From Sorex araneus (taxonomy: Eukaryota > Chordata > Mammalia > Eulipotyphla > Soricidae), in contig NC_073308.1 in NCBI RefSeq assembly GCF_027595985.1, positions 12,673,011 to 12,737,010 on the forward strand: a stretch of 64,000 nucleotides of DNA, written 5' to 3'. The position numbers were made by a program, and so were the translations under genes. Below, in pieces: positions 58,496 to 64,000 of this stretch. Within the stretch, counting starts at the first letter, position 1. Each line of letters starts with the position of its first letter. The notes beneath the pieces were generated by a model that saw only the letters and a program-made list of their open reading frames with translations, was not told the DNA's origin and did not search any database.

Positions 58496-58674
58496 ATTTT
58501 TTTTGTTTTTGCTTTTTAGGTCACACCCAGCGATGCACAGGGGTTACTCCTGGCTCTACACTCAGGAATCACTCCTGGCGGTGCTCAGGAGACCATATGG
58601 GATGCTGGGAATCAAACCTAGGTCGGCCGCGTGCAAGGCAAATGCCCTACCCGCTATGCTATCACTCCAGCCCC
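58496..58674 (-). repeat. tRNA-derived SINE (class A) with target-site duplication
   Basis: Well preserved antisense copy from a T-rich end to 'atcactccagcccc'. The duplication is 18 bp with one mismatch: 'gagctatttttttctttt' (58478-58495) against 'gagttatttttttctttt' (58675-58692). Confidence 0.93.
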
Positions 58675-60427
58675 GAGTTATTTTTTTCTTTTTGCACATA
58701 GCTGTCCACTTTTGCCAGCACCATTTGTTAAAGAGGCTTTCTTTGCTCCACTTCGATCTCTTGCTCCCTTACCAAAGCATAGATGATCATAGACTTAAGG
58801 GTGCTTGTAAGGATATTCAGCCCTATTCAAGTACCTCAGAATCAGCATAACTCAGGCAGTGAAGGACCTGTACATAATTAAAACAGCACGGTATTGGAAT
58901 AAAGCCAGATCCGCAGTCTGCAGATCTGTCCTCATTCCCATGCCATGCTGTTTAAATTATTAGTGCTTTGTAGTGCAGTTTGAAGTCCGGGTAGGTGATG
59001 CCTCCCATCATTTTTTCCCCAAGAATTACTTTAGCTATTCATGGGGCCTTATTGTTCCATATGAATTTCAGGAGTGTTTGATCAATTTCTTTGGAAAATA
59101 ATATGGGTATCCTTATAGGGATCTTATTGACACTGTATGATATTTTGCAGAGTATTGTCATTTTGACAATATTATTTCCCCCAATCCATGAACAGAGGAT
59201 GTGTTTCCATTTCTTCGTGTCCTCTTTTCCTTGAAGTAGCGTTTTGTAGTTTTCTTTGTAGAGGTCCTTTACCTCCATAGTTAAGCTGATTCAGAGGTAC
59301 TTGGTTTTCTGAGGCGTGATCATGAATGGGATTGTTTATTTCATATCACTTTCTTCTCTATCATTATTTGCATATAAGAAAGCCATGGACTTTTGGGTAT
59401 TGATTTTATAGCCTGTGACTTCACTATACAAGTGTATTGTTTCTAATAGCTTCTTGGTAGAGGTTTCAGGGTTCTCTAAGTATAATATCATATCATCTGC
59501 AAATAGTGAGAGATTGGTTTCTTCCTCTCCCATGTGGATGCCCTTCATATCTTTTTCTTGCTAACTGCTATGGCAAATACTTCCAAAAGTATATTGAATA
59601 GAAATGCTGACAGTTGTCATCCTTGTCTTGTCCCTGATCTTAGAGGGAAGGCTTTTAGATGTTCCCCATTGAGGATAATGTTTGCCTGGGGTTTGTGGTA
59701 GATGGCTCTGACTATAATGAGGAAAATTCTCTGAATTCCATTTTGGTGAGAGTTTTCATCGTGAATGGGTGCTGGATCTCGTTAAGTGCTTTCTCAGTAT
59801 CTATTTCTATGGTCATATCTTTTATCTTTTCTGTTTTTGATATGATGGATTATATTGATTGACCTGTGAATGTTGAAACATACTTGCATTCCTGGAATGA
59901 ATCTCACTTGGTCATGGTGTATGATCTTTTTGGTGAGTCGTTGGATCCTATTTGCTAATAGTTTGCTAAGGATCTGTGCCTCTGTGTTCATCAGGGATAT
60001 CAGCCTGTAATTTTCCTTTTTTCTGGTGTCTCTGTTTGCTTGTGGTATTAGGTTGATATGTGCCTCATCTAAAATTGGAGTGTTTATTTTTCTTCAATTT
60101 CCGGAGAAATCTTTAGAAGGACTGGCAATAGGTCTTCTTTTAATGTTTGGAGAATTCACTAGTGATACTATCTGGACCTGTGCTTTTGGTTTTGGAAAGA
60201 CTTTTGATTACTGTTTTAATTTCATTGACGATGATTCGTCTATTCAGGTATTCCAAATCTTCTGGGTTCAGCCTTAAGTGGTTATAGAAATCCAGAAATT
60301 TATTCATTTCTTCTAGATTCTCTTGTTTTGTGGCATACAGAATTTCAAAGTAATCTTTGATGATCTTTTAAATTTCTTTGGTTTCTGTTGTGATGTCCCC
60401 TTCTCATTTCTGGTTCGGTTTATTAGG

Positions 60428-60508
60428 CTTTTCTCTCTCTCTCTATCTCTCTCTATCTATCTCTCTGTCTCTCTCTCTGTCTCTCTCTCTCTGTCTCTCT
60501 CTCTCTGA
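60428..60508. repeat. (TC)n-rich microsatellite
   Basis: CT repeats with TA and TG interruptions inside the L1. Confidence 0.9.
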
Positions 60509-60592
60509 AATATGTCCTGCTAGTGGATTTTTCAATCGTGTTTATTTTTTCAAAGAACTAGGTGATGGTTTCATTGATCTTTTGGATTTTTT

Positions 60593-61089
60593 AAAAATTT
60601 TATTGAATCACCGTGGGCTGGAGCAATAGCACAGTAGGTAGGGCATTTGACTTGCATGTGGCCGACCTGGGTTCGAATCCCCGACCCCTGAGAGCCCGCC
60701 AAGCTACTGAGAGTATCTTGCTCACACGGCAGAGCCTGGCAAGCTATCCGTGGTATATTCGATATGCCAAAAACAGTAACAAAAAATTTCACACGAAGAT
60801 ATTACTGGTGCCCGCTCGAGCAAATCAATGAGCAATGGGATGACAGTGACAGTGACAGTGATTGAATCACTGTGAGATAGTTACAAGCTTTCATGTTTGG
60901 GTTACAATCACACAATGATCAAACACCATCCCTCCAACAGTACACATTCCCCACCACCACTATCCCCGGAATACACCACCTTTCTCATCCTTCCCTAGAT
61001 AATGCACCAAACATGATGACCTCTCAGTATCTATGTTGCAAGCCATAATGCCCCAAAATAGAGAGAGAATATGGGGAATATTGTCTGCC
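60593..61089 (-). mobile_element. L1 3' end inserted into another L1
   Basis: Antisense L1 3' UTR ('attgaatcactgtgagatag' ... 'ccaaaatagagagagaa') embedded in ORF2 of the host L1. 'ttggatttttt' (60582-60592) and 'ttggattctttttt' (61090-61103) are likely duplicated target sequence. It is itself split by a class B SINE. Confidence 0.8.
60616..60860 (+). repeat. RTE-tailed SINE (class B), complete, third nesting level
   Basis: Near-consensus copy: 'ggctggagcaatagcacag', B box 'gggttcgaatcc', 'gcagagcctggcaagc', 'attcgatatgccaaaaac', tail 'attactggtgcccgctcgag', then three GACAGT units. Duplication 'attgaatcaccgtg' (60602-60615) against 'attgaatcactgtg' (60861-60874). Confidence 0.93.
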
Positions 61090-61954
61090 TTGGATTCTTT
61101 TTTGGGAGCCTAGCTCATTAATTTCTAAATTAAGTTTTATTATTTCTTTTCTCCTGCCTGATTTGGGCTCCTTTGTTGGTCCTTTTCTTAGCTCTTAAGC
61201 TGTGAGTTCAGTTTTTTTACGTGGGTCCTTTGTTTCCTCCTGATAAATGTTTGCAGAGCTATAAATGTCCCCCTTAACACTGCTTTAGCTGTGTCCCAGA
61301 AGTTCTGGTAGCTTGTGTCTTCATTCTCATTTGTTTACAGAAATCTTTTGATTTCTTCTTGATTTTCTCTCTAATCCACTACTTGTACAACATTGAGCTG
61401 TTTAATTTCCAGATGTTTGAGTTGATTCTCTATTTCTATGTGTGATTAGCTTCTATCTTCAGTACATCCTGGGCTGAGAAGATAGTTGATACAATTTCTA
61501 TCTTCCTGATTTTATTGAGGTACATTTTGTGAGCTAGCATGTGGTCTATATTGGAAATTGTTCTATATGCACTGGAATAGGATGTCTATTCGTTGTGGCG
61601 GGGGGAGGGGGCAGAATGGAAGCTCTCTCTCTTGTTTCTTCCTTCAGAGCCAGTACTTTCTTGCTCCATTTTAGTCTTGTTGATAGCAGATAAGGTGGTA
61701 GTGAAGTCTCCAACTACTTTAGTGTTGCTACCAATATCTACCTTGAAGTCTATTGGCAGCTGTTTTAAGGATTTTTCTGATCTAGGAGGGACATTTTAAA
61801 GAAGAGAAGCAACCTTTATAAAATTGCAGGGGTGAGAAGGTAGGGATTACTTTGGATTTGAGTTCTCTATTCTTCATTTAGGAGTGATAATTTTATGATT
61901 TCATTTAACTGTACTAGATTTTGTGATTTTGAAATTGGTTTTGCTATTTTGCAG

Positions 61955-62061
61955 TCTGGCCGAACACCTCTTATACTTGCTGCAAAAGGAAACAAACCAG
62001 CAATGGTAGAATTGTTACTCAAGAATAAGGCCAATGTAAATGCAGTGGATAATGATGAAAG
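61955..62061 (+). CDS. Ankyrin-repeat protein (ANKRD26/ANKRD7 family), exon 4
   Basis: 107 bp, 35 codons plus two bases (residues 158-192 and part of 193). The acceptor is 'ttttgctattttgcag' with a good pyrimidine tract; the donor is GTATGG after 'gatgaaag'. It encodes the end of repeat 4 and repeat 5: 'SGRTPLILAAKGNKPAMVEL' and 'KANVNAVDNDE'. 'MVE-L--KKANVNAVD' is very near ANKRD26, while 'DN-xR' at the exon end recalls ANKRD7, so the family is clear and the member is not. Exit phase 2 requires at least one more exon to the right of 64000. Confidence 0.9.
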
Positions 62062-62855
62062 GTATGGTATTTTTTATATTTTATTTTTAAAAAACACTTC
62101 AGGTTCTACCATAGGATTAAGAATCACACAACCATAAAGACATCATTATCAAGACAGAGTGATATATATCAACTCATGATTGATCTCAGTAAATGGCAAT
62201 TATCAATAATTCAAACGTTATATTAATTTATAAAATGAATTTATGTCACTTGCAATTTAATTGACCATTTGTTTAGTATGATGGGGTTTCAACAAATTAA
62301 ACATATTTAGTTTGTTTGTGCTATTTGAATTTGACTTTATGATGCAATTTTGAAATTATTAATGCTTTTATGCTGTGTGAATCTTAGTTCTAAGGTAGAA
62401 ATTGTTAAGAAATGCATATGGCATTTAAAATGTAGCTCATTTTGACATTTGTTTTTAACTCTTTGCTTCCAGCTGCTTTCTTTGTTATGAAAATCAATCC
62501 CTGACATTCTTTCCTAGGAACACATATTGTGTAACCATCAGTTGTTTTACTTTGTCATTTCTGGTTTATTTCCATGTGTTTTTGTAACTATATCTATACA
62601 AGGGAAATAGTCTGGTGAAATGAAGCTTAACTTTAGCCAAAAACCATCGTAATATGTGGGTGGTAAGTATAAAAAAAATGGACTTTAGATCCACACTATG
62701 AGCTAGGCTTTATTTTTCACTCAAATAGTTCTGTCATTTTAGAAAGTGACTTACTGTCACCAATAATGCTTCCTGTTAGGCAAATGTGGATTAATGCAAA
62801 CAGTTCACTCTTTGAAAGTATGGTTTCAAATTACAGAGGTGCACTTGAGTGATGA
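62062..62855 (+). other. Start of intron 4; nothing recognisable
   Basis: AT-rich intronic sequence after the exon 4 donor; no exon or repeat seen before the SINE at 62859. Confidence 0.5.
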
Positions 62856-62858
62856 CTT

Positions 62859-63010
62859 TTTTTTTTTTTTTGACTTTTTGGGTCTTTGATTGCAGTGCTC
62901 AGGAATTACTCCTGGCTGTTCTCAGAGAACTATTTGGAATTCCAGGGATCAACTCATGTTGGCCACATGCAAGGCAAATGCCCTACCCGCTGTACCATTG
63001 TTGTGACCCC
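62859..63010 (-). repeat. tRNA-derived SINE (class A)
   Basis: Antisense from a T run: 'gactttttgggtctttgattg', 'ggaattactcctggctg', 'ggcaaatgccctacccgctg', ending 'ttgttgtgacccc'. Confidence 0.8.
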
Positions 63011-63212
63011 CAAATGTTAACTTTTTGAATACTTACAGTAGGGGAATGATTTTAGATTTTTCAAAAATTCATAAATCTTGTAATTGGTCTATCATATAAG
63101 ATCTTAGAAATTTAAGAAAGATTTAAGTTGATTGTGCATGCATAGAACATAGACAATGATGTCAATGTTCTTTTTACACTTTTCTCTCAATTTCTATACT
63201 TTGGGCAGGGAG

Positions 63213-63363
63213 GGAGTTGGGCCACACAGAGAAGTGTTCAAGTTTTACTCTGGGCTCTGTGCTCAGGATCATTTTGGCCATGCTTGGGGACCTTATGCAG
63301 TGCAGGACTGGGAGTGGCCACATATAAAGCAAGCATCTTAGCCTTGTACTCTCATTCCAGCCC
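63213..63363 (-). repeat. tRNA-derived SINE (class A), decayed
   Basis: Antisense: 'ttgggccacacagagaagtg', 'gggctctgtgctcagg', 'ggggaccttatgcagtgc', ending 'ctctcattccagccc'. Confidence 0.65.
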
Positions 63364-63419
63364 TTCCTCAGTCTGTTACTGTCTTCCCTTGGAAAGATTG
63401 TGTCTACAGGTTATGATTT

Positions 63420-63664
63420 CACTGTCACTGTCATCCCATTGCTCATTGATTTGCTTGAGCGGACATTAGTAATGTCTCCATCTTGAGACTTGTTCTTACT
63501 GTTTTTGGCAAGTTGAATACACCACGGGTAGCTTGCCAGGCTCTGGTGTGAGGGCGAGATACACTCGGTAGCTTTCAGGGCTCTCCCAGAGGAGCAGAGG
63601 AATCGAACTCGGGTTGGCCACGTGCAAGGCAAATGCCATAGTGGCTGTGCTATTGCTCCAGCCC
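63420..63664 (-). repeat. RTE-tailed SINE (class B), complete
   Basis: Antisense full copy: CACTGT units, 'catcccattgctcattgatt', 'taatgtctccatcttgagac', 'gaatacaccacgggtagc', 'cagaggaatcgaactcggg' and 'gctattgctccagccc'. Confidence 0.9.
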
Positions 63665-63933
63665 ATGTTAAACTATATATTATTCAGCACATTCCTCATG
63701 AACTGCATGTTAGCTTGGAATGTTTTATATCTTTACTCTCCTTGAAAAGGAAGCCATTTGTACTTCTAGTTATTTCCCAATGACTTTATCTGCTGTTTTT
63801 CACAATTAATTGAAATTCATTGAAGTGAAGTGCATTACAATGTCTCTTCTTAATGTTTTATTTGTACCCCTAATTCCTCTCTTTAGGTTTACTCACTGGA
63901 ATAATTTTTATTTTTAATTTAAAAAAGGAATTT

Positions 63934-64000
63934 GGGGGCTGGAGTGTTAGCACAGTGGGTAGGGGATTTGCCTTGATTGCAGCCGACCCGGGTTTGATTC
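63934..64000 (+). repeat. tRNA-derived SINE head (cut by window edge)
   Basis: Sense head: 'gggggctggagtgttagcac', then 'gcagccgacccgggtttgat'. Class cannot be told because the body lies outside. Confidence 0.85.

Larger units (their letters stand above)
56696..61800 (-). mobile_element. L1 element, antisense, 5'-truncated, with nested insertions
   Basis: From a T-rich 3' end and 3' UTR ('gcatccctccaccagtgtac') through most of ORF2, stopping in the endonuclease region near 61.8 kb. At 59336-59548 a frame keeps '[11 protein letters not shown]', so here the reverse transcriptase catalytic motif is intact, although the frame is broken on both sides. Nested inside: a (TC)n tract, two class B SINEs, one class A SINE and a second L1 3' end. 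ORF1 is absent. Confidence 0.88.
48737..61954 (+). other. Intron 3 of the ankyrin-repeat gene
   Basis: About 13.2 kb, mostly two antisense L1 elements (50.05-55.97 and 56.7-61.8 kb) with nested SINEs. The stretches 48740-49680, 49825-50040 and 55975-56690 have no recognisable feature. Confidence 0.75.

Noticed and set aside
59336-59548. Functional reverse transcriptase gene
   Set aside because: The catalytic FADD motif is intact but the frame is only 70 codons, with stops on both sides.

Overview
The window is nuclear DNA of a mammal, very probably a shrew close to Sorex araneus. The evidence is a dense set of tRNA-headed SINEs of the type I associate with Sorex, L1 elements, and a decayed RTE retrotransposon whose protein matches the nematode-like RTE1 family known to me from the common shrew. 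The species call is inference. The sequence is AT-rich, nearly all repeats, and has only one convincing protein-coding gene.

The gene is on the + strand in the right third. A CpG-rich block (about 40.25-40.98 kb) precedes a start codon at 41231. Four exons (41231-41412, 48289-48403, 48563-48736, 61955-62061) join in phase and encode about 192 residues with five ankyrin repeats of the ANKRD26/ANKRD7/POTE family. The gene runs off the right edge. Introns 1 and 3 are large and filled with L1 and SINE copies, the large L1 copies lying antisense to the gene.

Layout: 0-6 kb, composite SINEs, a retroviral gag remnant and a ~580-bp element called here family C; 6-11.3 kb, L1 3' ends and SINEs in quiet sequence; 11.5-12.65 kb, a GC-rich pseudogene of FMN2 exon 1 on the - strand; 15.2-17.6 kb, the RTE element, broken by a SINE; 17.6-25.8 kb, LTR-like repeats, an L1-type insertion with an apparent 3' transduction, and L1 3' ends; 26.1-33 kb, stacked antisense L1s carrying a solo LTR and a complete family C copy; 33-39.7 kb, a nested repeat cluster; 40-64 kb, the ankyrin gene.

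The strongest theme is an RTE-driven retrotransposition system. The tails of one SINE class and of family C match the last codons and 3' end of the RTE ORF, and they end in short simple repeats rather than poly(A). A second SINE class with the same tRNA head ends in poly(A), which suggests L1 dependence. One head therefore seems to have been paired with two different LINE machineries.
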